NCBI RefSeq assembly: GCF_018860635.1
Contig: NZ_JAHKPT010000006.1
Location: 104,444 to 168,443, forward strand
Length of the DNA: 64,000 nt
Origin: Aliiglaciecola lipolytica
Lineage (GTDB): Bacteria > Pseudomonadota > Gammaproteobacteria > Enterobacterales > Alteromonadaceae
Direction of reading: 5' to 3'
Position numbers and translations under genes: made by a program
In this document: positions 7,739 through 17,415 of the stretch, piece by piece
Layout of the letters: every line of letters begins with the position of its first letter
Position numbering within the stretch: position 1 is the first letter of the stretch
Notes under the pieces: model-generated
The model's input: the letters and a program-made list of their open reading frames with translations, nothing else
What the model was told of the DNA's origin: nothing
Databases searched by the model: none

Positions 7739-8878
7739 TTGAGCGATATAATGTTAAACCCAGCGATTCCTTCTCCTTGTTATGTGTGTGAAGAGTCTAA
7801 ACTCGAACGCAATTTGCAGATAATGGAACGAGTACAGCGAGAAGCTGAGGTCGATATTATTCTCGCTCTTAAAGGTTTTGCTATGTGGTCAACCTTTGAT
7901 CTTGTAGGTAAATATTTAAAAGGTTGTACCGCCAGTTCAGTTTGGGAAGCCAAGCTTGCCAAGTTTGAAATGGGTAAAGAAGTCCATGCGTTCTCGCCGG
8001 CTTATAAACCGGCAGACATGGATGAATTATTGAATTTAGTGAATCACATTTCATTCAATAGTTTAACTCAGTGGCAACGCTATAAAGAGCAAGTTTTGGC
8101 TAAAGGTATTTCAGCAGGAATACGGGTAAATCCAGAACACCGCGAAGCTGAAACAGAATTGTACGACCCTAGCGCACCAGGCTCCCGTTTAGGGATTCGT
8201 GTAGCCGACTTGGAAGGTGCAGACTTAACTGGCATCGACGGGTTTCACGTTCACAATTTGTGTGAATGCGACTCTTATGCCACCGAGCGGACGTTGCTAG
8301 CAGTGGAAAAACGTTTTGCAAAATGGCTACCTGATATTCAATGGTTAAACCTCGGTGGGGGTCACTTGATGACCAAACAAGGTTATAACCTTGAGCATCT
8401 CATTGACACCTTGGTGCAGTTTAAACATCGACATCCACATATTCATATAATTCTTGAACCAGGTTCGGCTGTAGCTTGGCAAACCGGTAGTTTGGTTTCC
8501 GAAGTTGTGGATATTGTCGAAAATGAAGGACAAATTGCGATTTTGGATATTTCCGCAACGGGTCATATGCCAGATGTATTAGAGATGCCTTATCGCCCTG
8601 CTGTAACTGGCGCTGGCGAGCCAGGAGAAAAAGCCTTCGATTATAAACTAGGTGGCAACTCATGTTTAGCAGGTGATGTTATCGACACCTATAGCTTCGA
8701 CCACAAGTTAGCGGTAGGCGAGCGCGTTATTTTTGAAGATATGATCCATTACACCATGGTGAAAACAACATTCTTTAATGGCGTCGAGCACCCAGCAATT
8801 GGCATTATTCGTAACACAGGGGAATTCGAGCTGATTCGCCAATTTAACTACGAAGATTTTAGAAACCGTCTATCTTGA
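7739..8878 (+). CDS. nspC: Carboxynorspermidine decarboxylase NspC
   Basis: A 379-residue PLP-dependent decarboxylase of the alanine-racemase fold. The PLP lysine is in ILALKGFAMW, followed by GIRVNPEH, HVHNLCE, LGGGH, and the substrate-side GNSCLAGDVIDTY typical of NspC. It decarboxylates carboxynorspermidine or carboxyspermidine to norspermidine or spermidine. It starts with TTG at 7739: a GGGAG ribosome binding site lies 7 bases upstream of it, while the in-frame ATG at 7751 would be 19 bases away. It is co-transcribed with the dehydrogenase. Confidence 0.9.
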   Translation: MSDIMLNPAIPSPCYVCEESKLERNLQIMERVQREAEVDIILALKGFAMWSTFDLVGKYLKGCTASSVWEAKLAKFEMGKEVHAFSPAYKPADMDELLNLVNHISFNSLTQWQRYKEQVLAKGISAGIRVNPEHREAETELYDPSAPGSRLGIRVADLEGADLTGIDGFHVHNLCECDSYATERTLLAVEKRFAKWLPDIQWLNLGGGHLMTKQGYNLEHLIDTLVQFKHRHPHIHIILEPGSAVAWQTGSLVSEVVDIVENEGQIAILDISATGHMPDVLEMPYRPAVTGAGEPGEKAFDYKLGGNSCLAGDVIDTYSFDHKLAVGERVIFEDMIHYTMVKTTFFNGVEHPAIGIIRNTGEFELIRQFNYEDFRNRLS

Positions 8879-8916
8879 TCGTTATTCGGTTTTAACACGG
8901 GAATTACCAGCGGCAA

Positions 8917-9795
8917 TTAGGTTTTGAGTTGCCGCATTCCTAATATTACCAACACCAAACCGGTGATATGCAAAAAGGTGACAGGTTCATCCAAAAGCTG
9001 GTTAGATAATATAATCGTAAATAAAGGCCCCACTGCGCCAACGATAGACGCTTTACTTGCCCCTATTCTTTTAACCCCAGCACTGATCATAAAAGATGGA
9101 ATCAAGGTCATAAAGATCGCCACAATTACCCCCCCCATATAGAGCTCAGTTGAGTAGTGCAACAAATCTCCCACACCTGCGGCATAAGAATGTATGAGCA
9201 GTGTAATACAAGCAGATATCATAGCCAGGCAAACAAAGCGCTGACTACCAATCTGTCGAGAAAAACGCTGGGTAGCCACTAAGTACCAAGCAGTTAAAAT
9301 GCTCGCAAGAAAAACCAGAAAGCTACCCCAGTAAATGTTTTCTCCACCAAACGAGAGGTCGGCATAGAAAAACACCAAAATTCCAGCGTAAGATAAGATT
9401 AATGCTAACCAAATTTTAGTGACCGGCTTTTCATTTAAAAACCACCAACCAAATAAGATGGCCACTGCGGGATAACAAAATAGAATGATTCTTTCTAACC
9501 CGGCGGTAATATATTGCAATCCCAGCAAATCAAAATAACTGCCTAAATGATAACAAGCAACGCCCGCGGCACAGCAAGCCAATAATTCCTTAGCACTGAG
9601 TGTTCCCCACCCCGTTTGTTTTAACGACCACATTAGGATAAGTAAATAAAACGGTAAGACAAACAACATGCGCAGTGTTTGCAGCTCCAATGGACCTATA
9701 CCCAGCTGATAGAGGTATTTGATCATAATTGCTTTGCTGGAGAATAAAATAGTACCTAGTACGACTAGAAAAACCCCAGAATCAATGCGCAACAT
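8917..9795 (-). CDS. EamA/DMT-superfamily transporter
   Basis: A 292-residue protein with about ten hydrophobic segments in two EamA halves (first from about residue 8, second from about residue 150). Drug/metabolite transporters of this kind export small metabolites across the inner membrane; the substrate cannot be read from the sequence. ATG 9795 is chosen over an in-frame TTG at 9807 because a TTGAAG ribosome-binding-like stretch precedes it. It overlaps the end of apbE by 14 bases and is probably the last gene of rsmI-apbE-eamA. Confidence 0.8.
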   Translation of the reverse strand: MLRIDSGVFLVVLGTILFSSKAIMIKYLYQLGIGPLELQTLRMLFVLPFYLLILMWSLKQTGWGTLSAKELLACCAAGVACYHLGSYFDLLGLQYITAGLERIILFCYPAVAILFGWWFLNEKPVTKIWLALILSYAGILVFFYADLSFGGENIYWGSFLVFLASILTAWYLVATQRFSRQIGSQRFVCLAMISACITLLIHSYAAGVGDLLHYSTELYMGGVIVAIFMTLIPSFMISAGVKRIGASKASIVGAVGPLFTIILSNQLLDEPVTFLHITGLVLVILGMRQLKT

Positions 9796-10831
9796 TAACG
9801 GCTTCAAATGATTGGGAATAATGTAGACGTCGCTGATTATCTAAAATAATCGCTTCATAGCCGCGAGTGTGATTGATTAAATCTATGCCTTTTTTGACGC
9901 CTAATACAAACACAGCGGTGGATAAACCATCGTTCAACGTGCTTCTGGGACCTATGATAGTCACACTCTGCACTTCATAGATGGATTCCCCACTTTGCGG
10001 AGAAAGAATGTGATGATAGCGTTTCCCATCCTCTTCAAAATATCTTTCATAATCACCAGAGGTGGACATTGCGATATTTTCAAGAGGCAAAACCACTGCT
10101 TGTTTTTGCCGATTTCGAGGGTCACGAATACCCACTTTCCAAGGACGGCCATTGCGATCGCCTAGCAGCCCCGTATCGCCGCCGGCTGTTACTAAAGCAT
10201 GCTCAATACCCATATTTTTTAAAATAGATAATGCATTATCAACTGCGTGGCCCTTGGCAATCCCCCCCAAATCTATTTTGACTTTAGGGTGCGCAAACTT
10301 AACAGTTTGTTTATGTGGGTCTAGCTGCAAGTGACGAAAATTAATAGCATCCAACAAGGTTTTTATTGTCTGCGCATCGGGCCGTTGTTTTTGCCGATAG
10401 TTATACAAATAACCCACGCTGGCGAAAGTAATGTCAAACGCCCCATCAGTTTCCTCTGAAAGCCCATAAGATAACTGCAATAATTCAAACATTTCTTTAG
10501 AAACAGTTACTGGGGTGTTCGCCGCTAAGCGGTTCACTTTCGACAATTCGCTGCTGTCGATATAAGGGCTCATTAATTGATTTATACGCTGCATTTCTTG
10601 CATTACCGCATCCACAGCTGCATGTCCTAGCTCTGGGGAGGCGGCCCAAATTTCGGTATGGATGTTGGTGCCCATAATCCCGCGGCTATCTGCGTACCAA
10701 GCGCCCTGCTCGTTTCCAGCAGGTTTTTCTAACTGGGTCGCTGACTGTCCATAGACACTATTAGATAAGGATAAATTAGTCCCAAGGAAAATGATTATTA
10801 GCGTTGAAAAAAACGCCTTCACTTTACTCAT
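9782..10831 (-). CDS. apbE: FAD:protein FMN transferase ApbE
   Basis: A 349-residue periplasmic enzyme that attaches FMN through a phosphoester bond to Thr/Ser of target proteins such as NqrB, NqrC or RnfG. The family signatures are visible: IMGTNIHTEIW, KIDLGGIAKGHAVD, GGDTGLLGDRNGRPW, TSGDYERYF and HHILSPQSG. The N-terminus is a signal peptide (AFFSTLIIIFLGTNLSLSNSV) with no lipobox cysteine, so it is predicted soluble or signal-anchored rather than a lipoprotein as in many relatives. It overlaps the end of rsmI by 8 bases; no Nqr or Rnf target gene is in the window. Confidence 0.88.
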   Translation of the reverse strand: MSKVKAFFSTLIIIFLGTNLSLSNSVYGQSATQLEKPAGNEQGAWYADSRGIMGTNIHTEIWAASPELGHAAVDAVMQEMQRINQLMSPYIDSSELSKVNRLAANTPVTVSKEMFELLQLSYGLSEETDGAFDITFASVGYLYNYRQKQRPDAQTIKTLLDAINFRHLQLDPHKQTVKFAHPKVKIDLGGIAKGHAVDNALSILKNMGIEHALVTAGGDTGLLGDRNGRPWKVGIRDPRNRQKQAVVLPLENIAMSTSGDYERYFEEDGKRYHHILSPQSGESIYEVQSVTIIGPRSTLNDGLSTAVFVLGVKKGIDLINHTRGYEAIILDNQRRLHYSQSFEAVNVAH

Positions 10832-11663
10832 TCAAGGTTAAACCGTACTGATAAAGTGCATTCTTTTTAACACCGAAATGCTGAGCTGTAAGCGCTGCTG
10901 CCTTTTTTAAGGGTAAATCTTGCAATAAGATTTTGAGCAGTTGCAAACTTTCAGCTGGCAATTCGTTATCGTTTTTCGGTGCGCCTGCAACCATCAACAC
11001 AAATTCTCCGCGCTGATGGTTAGCATCTTCTAAAAGCCACGCCAAGACCTCAACGGCACTTGCAGAATAAAATGTTTCGAAGGTTTTAGTTATTTCTTTG
11101 GCGATGGATAATTTACGGTCCTCACCCAAGACTTCAATTATAGCTTTTACTGTATCTGCAATACGACGGGGAGATTCGTAAAAAACAGTGGTTGCTGTTT
11201 CGCTATTGAGACGTTCTAGTACGCTATGTTTAGCGACCTGCTTTACAGGCAAAAATCCGTAAAATAGAAACTGATCTGTGGGAAGCCCAGATGCACTTAA
11301 GGCAGCAATAGCCGCACAAACGCCTGGGATAGGCACTACTGTCACCTCTTGCTCTCTACAGCGATTGACTAAGTTATATCCAGGATCACTAATTAAAGGT
11401 GTGCCTGCATCTGAAATCAACGCGACATTCAGTCCTTCTTTCAACTGTTCTATCAAGCGATTAGAAATTTGTTTTTCGTTATGATCATGAACTGCAGTCA
11501 TTCGGGTCTTCACTCCCCAATGCTGCAACAGCTTTTGACTATGTCGAGTATCTTCGGCGGCAATCAAATCCACTTCATTTAATACTTTGATTGCGCGGTG
11601 CGTAATATCATCCAAATTTCCAATTGGTGTTGAAACAATGAACAATGTGCCAGTTTTTACCAC
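10824..11663 (-). CDS. rsmI: 16S rRNA (cytidine1402-2'-O)-methyltransferase RsmI
   Basis: A 279-residue SAM-dependent methyltransferase of the tetrapyrrole-methylase fold. Conserved blocks are LFIVSTPIGNLDDIT at the N-terminus, AAEDTRHSQKLL, ALISDAGTPLISDPG and FYGFLP. It modifies C1402 in the ribosomal P site. It starts with GTG at 11663 (AAGG about 10 bases upstream) and is divergent from lpoA with a 58-base shared promoter region, the same arrangement as yraL/yraM in E. coli. Confidence 0.93.
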   Translation of the reverse strand: MVKTGTLFIVSTPIGNLDDITHRAIKVLNEVDLIAAEDTRHSQKLLQHWGVKTRMTAVHDHNEKQISNRLIEQLKEGLNVALISDAGTPLISDPGYNLVNRCREQEVTVVPIPGVCAAIAALSASGLPTDQFLFYGFLPVKQVAKHSVLERLNSETATTVFYESPRRIADTVKAIIEVLGEDRKLSIAKEITKTFETFYSASAVEVLAWLLEDANHQRGEFVLMVAGAPKNDNELPAESLQLLKILLQDLPLKKAAALTAQHFGVKKNALYQYGLTLNE

Positions 11664-11721
11664 TTATAATCAGCCTTTGATTGTTTTACGTCATTAGGCA
11701 TTTTAAACTACCTAAAGGTAA

Positions 11722-13692
11722 ATGGGTTGGAAAATTTTGAGAGTATCGATGGGTAAGTTAAAATGGCTAGTTGCTTGCAGTGCGATCACGGCATTAATTG
11801 GTTGTGGTTCAACACCTGTGAAGAACGATACGGCGAGCAATAATCAGTCAACAGATCTGGTTAAACAAGATGAACAAAACACGCTACCGCAAGATCCTAT
11901 CTTTTATTTAGATGAAGCTAAACGTGTTTATGCCAATACCGGAGACCAACATCGGCGTAATCAATGGATAATCCGTGCCGCAGAATCTTATAAACAGCAA
12001 GGCGCATGTCTGCAAAGTGAAAAAATTGTACATTTATCTATCCGTGAATTTACTGACCCAGCCCTACGCAATCAAAGTCAAATAATTTTAGCGGAATGTG
12101 AGTTATCTAAGCCCGCTACTGACTGGCAAAAAATCGCAAAACTGCAAGGCCAAATAAATCAAGATATTAGTCATAAGAACCGCGCTCTTCGTATCCAATA
12201 TGCGCAGTTTGTGCATTTAAAACAATGGCTAAATGCGGCACTATCCTTGAATCAAATTGAACCGACAGAACAACAGCAAAGTGAAGATATATGGTATCTG
12301 CTGCAAAGACTGAATGAACAAGAGTTAGAGAATGCACTGCGCAAACATGCAGATTTGTCTGCTTGGTTACAACTGAGTTTGATTGTTAAACGTTTTGGTC
12401 TGCAACAAGGGCAATTACAAACTGCCGTAGCCGAATGGCAAACACGTTTTCAAGCTCACCCGTTAAGCCTTAATTTGCCTGGTGAAATACAGCAAGCCAT
12501 GCAGATCAGTCAATTACAAATGCAAAAAATTGCAGTCTTACTGCCGCTTTCAGGCAGGTTATCGCAACAAGGAGAAGCCATAAAACAAGGCCTCTTAGCC
12601 GCCTACTATTTAAAACAGAAATCTGTTTCAAGTGATTCTCAGGATGCTTTTCCAGCGCTACACTTTTTCGATATAGAAAGTAAACCAATGTCAGAATTAG
12701 TGGCAGAAGTTTCTGATTATGATGTGGTTATCGGTCCTCTAGTAAAAGATAAATTGGCTGAGTTCAGTCAGCTTGCTCCTCCAGAACTGAATATAATTGG
12801 CTTGAACCGATTAGACGAAACAAACTTAGTCGCAGAACCTGGAATAATAGATACACAGCCCATCGATGAAAATCAGAAATTAGCGCTAGCTGAGCAAGCA
12901 GCCCCTCCTGGGATTCGAATTTACTTTGCATTATCACCAGAAGATGAGGCGGTGCAACTGGCCAACAAAGTATTCAAAACTGGAGCGGTAAGTCCAATAG
13001 TGGTAACCCAGCAAAGCGGTGCCCCTATGCGAATGGCCAATACGTTTCTGCAAACTTGGCAAATTTTAACCGAAGACAATGATGTGTCACCGGGATTAGC
13101 GACTTTTACCGATAATAAAAGTATGCGAACCAGCTTAACCTCTTTGCTGGATGTATCCCAAAGTAAAACCCGCATTGATCAGTTGGAAAGTATCACAAGC
13201 GAGAAGATATATTCGGTACCACGAAACCGTCGAGATGTTGATGCCATAGTATTATTTGCATCTCCAGAACAAACCGAATTACTCAACCCTATTGTTGAAA
13301 CAAGTTTAAGTCCATTTAATGATAAAGCTGTGCCCGTATATGCTTCATCACGGAGTTATAGTCAGAACTTCAGTAATAATACCTTACGAGATCTGCGCAA
13401 TATCACATTTACTGACATGCCTTGGATGTTGCCTGATGGCGAGCACCAGTCACTTAAAAATGAAGTTGCTGAAATTTGGCCTAAACAAGACGACACGTTA
13501 AAACGTTTATTTGCATTAGGTTATGATGCGTATACTCTGGTACCTTTCTTACCCGGTTTAAAAGCATTACCACAAGTTTCTATTAAAGGCCTGACAGGAA
13601 CCCTTTCAGTAGACCAAAATGGCAATATTATTCGTGTACTGCCATTTGGAAAGATTACCGAAAACGAGGTTATTTTGCTTGCAATGGATTAA
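11722..13692 (+). CDS. lpoA: Penicillin-binding protein activator LpoA
   Basis: A 656-residue outer-membrane lipoprotein that stimulates PBP1a. The signal peptide ends in a lipobox LIGC (Cys28), followed by a tetratricopeptide-like N-terminal domain (about 45-260). The C-terminal domain (from IAVLLPLSGRLSQQGEAIKQG, about residue 272) resembles periplasmic-binding proteins. An alternative ATG at 11749 has a GAGAG ribosome binding site and would give a tighter signal peptide; both starts are plausible. It is first in lpoA-yraN-diaA-dolP. Confidence 0.92.
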   Translation: MGWKILRVSMGKLKWLVACSAITALIGCGSTPVKNDTASNNQSTDLVKQDEQNTLPQDPIFYLDEAKRVYANTGDQHRRNQWIIRAAESYKQQGACLQSEKIVHLSIREFTDPALRNQSQIILAECELSKPATDWQKIAKLQGQINQDISHKNRALRIQYAQFVHLKQWLNAALSLNQIEPTEQQQSEDIWYLLQRLNEQELENALRKHADLSAWLQLSLIVKRFGLQQGQLQTAVAEWQTRFQAHPLSLNLPGEIQQAMQISQLQMQKIAVLLPLSGRLSQQGEAIKQGLLAAYYLKQKSVSSDSQDAFPALHFFDIESKPMSELVAEVSDYDVVIGPLVKDKLAEFSQLAPPELNIIGLNRLDETNLVAEPGIIDTQPIDENQKLALAEQAAPPGIRIYFALSPEDEAVQLANKVFKTGAVSPIVVTQQSGAPMRMANTFLQTWQILTEDNDVSPGLATFTDNKSMRTSLTSLLDVSQSKTRIDQLESITSEKIYSVPRNRRDVDAIVLFASPEQTELLNPIVETSLSPFNDKAVPVYASSRSYSQNFSNNTLRDLRNITFTDMPWMLPDGEHQSLKNEVAEIWPKQDDTLKRLFALGYDAYTLVPFLPGLKALPQVSIKGLTGTLSVDQNGNIIRVLPFGKITENEVILLAMD

Positions 13693-14038
13693 GCAGCGCT
13701 TTTCCAGAACAACAGGGCTGCTGTCTGAAAATCGAGCTCGCCAATACTTGGAAGAAAACGGACTCCGATTTTTCCAAAGCAATTATCACTGCCGCACAGG
13801 TGAAATAGATTTGGTGATGCAAGATGACCAAGAATGGGTATTTGTTGAAGTGAAATTTCGGAGTCGATCTGACTACGGTACGGCAGCGGAATATTTTCAT
13901 GCTGCTAAACGAAAAAAATTTACGCAGGCAGTGAAACATTTTATGCACTTTCACCGTCTAAACCCCGCAATGGTAGCGCATCGAATCGATTTAGTTGCGA
14001 TTGACGGGGATCAAATCCAATGGTTTAAGTCGGTCTGA
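13679..14038 (+). CDS. yraN: YraN-family (UPF0102) endonuclease-like protein
   Basis: A 119-residue protein of the UPF0102 family with an Endonuclease/Holliday-junction-resolvase-like core: ENRARQYLEENGLRF, NYHCRTGEIDLVMQD and FVEVKFRSRSDYG, giving the E...D...E.K pattern. The biological role is unsettled. TTG 13679 is chosen because GAGG lies 9 bases upstream and the resulting length fits the family; the frame could be extended to ATG 13619 inside lpoA, but those residues do not look family-like. It overlaps lpoA by 14 bases, suggesting translational coupling. Confidence 0.85.
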   Translation: MQWIKQRFSRTTGLLSENRARQYLEENGLRFFQSNYHCRTGEIDLVMQDDQEWVFVEVKFRSRSDYGTAAEYFHAAKRKKFTQAVKHFMHFHRLNPAMVAHRIDLVAIDGDQIQWFKSV

Positions 14039-14065
14039 AAGAAACGCCATTGAAATTCTATTTAA

Positions 14066-14677
<612 letters not shown>

Positions 14678-14681
14678 CTAA

Positions 14682-15257
14682 ATGTTTACTAAGTCTTCCC
14701 GTTTACTGATTCTAATGGTTGTGGCCTCATTGTTTATGCAGGGCTGTGCAGCGCTGGTAGTCGGTGCAGGTGTGGGCGCAGCTTCAGCAGCCCATGACAG
14801 ACGCACTTTGGGCACGCAAATAGATGACAAAACCGCCACGGCACGGTTAGCATCCAAGTTTTCTAATAATTCGAATTTAGATTCTGCCAAAATCGACATA
14901 ACAGTATTCAATGGCATCGCTTTATTGGTAGGACAAGCACCAACAGAATCAATCAAAGCAGAGATTTCTACAACCGCACAAACTGTTGAGAATTTGCGTA
15001 AAATTCATAATCAAATGCGCGTTGCTGAGCCTATACCCGCCACAGTGATAGCAAATGACACTTGGTTAGCCAGCAAGGTGAAAACCGCCCTGATTGGCGA
15101 TAAACGTGTGGATGGATTAAATATCATTGTCGAAGTTGAAGACTCTGAAGTGTTTTTAATGGGCTTAGTCGATAGCAACGAAGCGGATATCGCGGTTGAA
15201 GTGGCCAGAAACGTAAATGGTGTCGCCCGAGTCATCAAAGCATTTGAATACAAATAG
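14682..15257 (+). CDS. dolP: Outer-membrane BON-domain lipoprotein DolP
   Basis: A 191-residue lipoprotein: signal peptide with lipobox MQGC (Cys22), then two BON domains, about residues 45-115 (DDKTATARLASKF...) and 120-190 (NDTWLASKVKTALIGD...). DolP (YraP) binds anionic phospholipid, localises to division sites and supports outer-membrane integrity. It lies 4 bases after diaA as in E. coli. Confidence 0.9.
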   Translation: MFTKSSRLLILMVVASLFMQGCAALVVGAGVGAASAAHDRRTLGTQIDDKTATARLASKFSNNSNLDSAKIDITVFNGIALLVGQAPTESIKAEISTTAQTVENLRKIHNQMRVAEPIPATVIANDTWLASKVKTALIGDKRVDGLNIIVEVEDSEVFLMGLVDSNEADIAVEVARNVNGVARVIKAFEYK

Positions 15258-15300
15258 GTATCTTTTTAGATTGGACTCGGGAACCGCTGTGTAAGGTTAC

Positions 15301-16122
15301 TCACTGTAAGTTTTTGGGAAACGAGTCCATATCTTTATATAACCATTTAGCGTCGAATAATAAATCATTCACTTTGCTCTGAGCAACGCGTATTTGAGAC
15401 GGTGACATTTTTTCAAATAATTTAAAATAATGCGCGTTCACTTCAGCTTTACTTTTGTCTAAAGCACTGTATAGACCTTGCCAAATAGCGGCCTTCTCTA
15501 GTTCATTTTTATCCAGATAGTAGCCAACATAAAATTCATATACTGACGGCTGAATATCTTTAATTACGTCTGCCTTTTTGAGTGCTTGACGAGCATACTC
15601 TAGACCTTGTTCTTTGTTGTATTTAGCGTATCGGGTCATCAACGCAACATAAACATCTACGTGAACGTCTTTAGCTGTCTCAAAGCCATTTACCATAGAC
15701 TCCCAGTTGTCGTCATTCTGAGAGTTTGTCCATAACCATAGATTGACTTCAGGACGAGCTATAGCGCGAGTACTGGCAATTAATTCCTTCTGTATTTCGG
15801 GAATCTTTCTGATGGTTATGATTTGTGATTGTTTGTCATCTTTATTTCTCACCGCTTCAGAAACAAAAGCATCCTCCAGACAACTGCGATACGCATCTAA
15901 GGTTTTGAGGGCAACATAAGTATTGATAGAGCTAAGTTGCTCACGTTGACGCGCTAGATCTCGAATGACTTCACTGCGAGGTATTGAACACAAGGCTCCG
16001 GAATGAGTGTTATCACAGATATCTTTATAGGTATCACAAATTTGCCACATGGAGTCATCTGCTACTCCACCATTTTCACAACCGGTAATCAAAATAGTTA
16101 CCAAAATGAGCCAATAACGCAT
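15301..16122 (-). CDS. DUF2989 lipoprotein
   Basis: A 273-residue predicted lipoprotein: short signal peptide ending LITGC (Cys15), then a mostly helical domain. The N-terminal part is cysteine-rich (CDTYKDIC, ALCSIPR) and the second half looks TPR/SEL1-like (GLEYARQALKKADVI, FYVGYYLDKNELEKAAIWQGLYSAL). It matches my memory of DUF2989, a family of unknown function in Alteromonadales and Vibrio. It is the last gene on the minus strand after sspB and is separated from it by a terminator, so it is probably transcribed independently. Confidence 0.65.
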   Translation of the reverse strand: MRYWLILVTILITGCENGGVADDSMWQICDTYKDICDNTHSGALCSIPRSEVIRDLARQREQLSSINTYVALKTLDAYRSCLEDAFVSEAVRNKDDKQSQIITIRKIPEIQKELIASTRAIARPEVNLWLWTNSQNDDNWESMVNGFETAKDVHVDVYVALMTRYAKYNKEQGLEYARQALKKADVIKDIQPSVYEFYVGYYLDKNELEKAAIWQGLYSALDKSKAEVNAHYFKLFEKMSPSQIRVAQSKVNDLLFDAKWLYKDMDSFPKNLQ

Positions 16123-16169
16123 GTATACCTTTCCTAGAAATGTTGAACTGATTAATTTTACTAGATGAC

Positions 16170-16191
16170 AAAAAAGGCGCTAAACAGCGCC
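16170..16191 (-). terminator. Rho-independent terminator of sspAB
   Basis: On the minus strand GGCGCT-GTTT-AGCGCC is followed by six T residues. It lies just after the sspB stop codon. Confidence 0.85.
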
Positions 16192-16200
16192 TCTTATTGA

Positions 16201-16611
16201 TTATTTAACAACCGTTAAATTGGGTGGTCCTTTTCTCTCAGGCTTAGGTGTCGCTTTAGGTTTAGAAGCGACTCCGCCTTTATCTCCATCAGTTAAATTT
16301 TCTTCAGGAGTAAATACTGTACCAGCACCATTTTCTTTAGCATATATAGCCAAAACAGCATGAGTGGGCACGACTAATTGCCGTGCAACACCACCAAAGC
16401 GAGCTTCAAAACTAACATCTGCATCACCGAGATTTAATTTAACACATGCACCTGGTGATACATTAAGAACAATTTGTCCATCATGCACATGCTCCTGTGG
16501 CACGTTAGTACCAGGAACAGTTGCATCAACAACTAAATAAGGTGTTAAGTCGTTGTCTACGATCCATTCGTAAAATGCTCTTAACAAATACGGTTGATTT
16601 GAAGTCATCAT
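16201..16611 (-). CDS. sspB: ClpXP protease specificity-enhancing factor SspB
   Basis: A 136-residue adaptor that tethers ssrA-tagged proteins to ClpXP. The folded N-terminal domain (PYLLRAFYEWIVDNDLTPYLVVDA and QIVLNVSP.A...L.LG) is followed by a flexible linker rich in Lys and Pro. The C-terminal tail RKGPPNLTVVK is the ClpX-binding XB motif. It lies 19 bases after sspA and ends at a terminator. Confidence 0.93.
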   Translation of the reverse strand: MMTSNQPYLLRAFYEWIVDNDLTPYLVVDATVPGTNVPQEHVHDGQIVLNVSPGACVKLNLGDADVSFEARFGGVARQLVVPTHAVLAIYAKENGAGTVFTPEENLTDGDKGGVASKPKATPKPERKGPPNLTVVK

Positions 16612-16630
16612 AATATGCTACCTAAACCAC

Positions 16631-17263
16631 TTATAGTGGATCGTGTATCTCTCTTTCTTGATCAGTCAACGAAGCTTTAAAGGAGCTACGAGCAAATATG
16701 CGATTCATATAGGCTAATACTTCTTTACTGCCAGTACCGGTTAATTCGATACCAAGTGCAGGCAACCTCCACAATAGCGGAGCTAAGTAACAGTCAACCA
16801 AACTAAACTCTTCGCTCATAAAGAATGGAGTTTCAGCAAATAATGGAGCTAGGCTAAGTAACGCTTCGCGCAATTCGTTGCGTGCTGCATCCAAATCACC
16901 TTTACCAGAAAGAATCTTTTCAGCAACTGAATACCAATCTTGTTCTATACGGTGCATCATCAAACGACTTTGGCCGCGAGAAACAGGATAAACTGGCATA
17001 AGAGGAGGATGTGGGAAACGCTCATCCAAGTATTCCATAATAATATGGGACTTGTACAAAACAAGTTCTCTATCGACCAGCGTAGGCACTGTGCCATAGG
17101 GATTTAAATCAAGTAAATCTTCAGGAAGGTTGGTTGGATCAGTATAGCTGATTTCAACACCCACTCCTTTTTCCGCAAGTACAATACGCACTTGGTGACT
17201 GTAAATATCACTTGTGTCTGAGAACAACGTCATGATTGAACGTTTATTCGCGGCTACAGCCAT
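16631..17263 (-). CDS. sspA: Stringent starvation protein A SspA
   Basis: A 210-residue glutathione-S-transferase-fold protein that binds RNA polymerase and modulates transcription in stationary phase and acid stress. The thioredoxin-like N-terminus (MTLFSDTSDIYSHQVRIVLAEKGV) and the PYGTVPTLVDRELVLYKSHIIMEYLDERFPHPPL region are typical; the PHPPL surface pocket is conserved in SspA. GGAGG precedes the ATG. It is co-transcribed with sspB. Confidence 0.95.
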   Translation of the reverse strand: MAVAANKRSIMTLFSDTSDIYSHQVRIVLAEKGVGVEISYTDPTNLPEDLLDLNPYGTVPTLVDRELVLYKSHIIMEYLDERFPHPPLMPVYPVSRGQSRLMMHRIEQDWYSVAEKILSGKGDLDAARNELREALLSLAPLFAETPFFMSEEFSLVDCYLAPLLWRLPALGIELTGTGSKEVLAYMNRIFARSSFKASLTDQEREIHDPL

Positions 17264-17362
17264 TAACTATCCTCCAGAATCAACAAAACAGGTCAACCAA
17301 TTCTTTGTTTTAAACCACAAAATTGATTGGCTGCCTAACACCGCCAAGGTATTAGACTCATT

Positions 17363-17389
17363 AAAAAAAGGGGCAGACTCGCCCCTTTT
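17363..17389 (-). terminator. Terminator of the petABC operon
   Basis: GGGGC-(6 nt)-GCCCC flanked by seven A on one side and four T on the other. On the minus strand it follows petC and ends in a T-run; the symmetry would let it act weakly in both directions. Confidence 0.8.
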
Positions 17390-17415
17390 CGGATTATACC
17401 TTAATTTTGGGTGAA

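Noticed and set aside
8910..8935. Hairpin GCGGCAA/TTGCCGC with a 12-base loop between nspC and the DMT transporter gene
   Set aside because: No T-run on either strand and the right arm lies in the transporter coding sequence; not called as a terminator.
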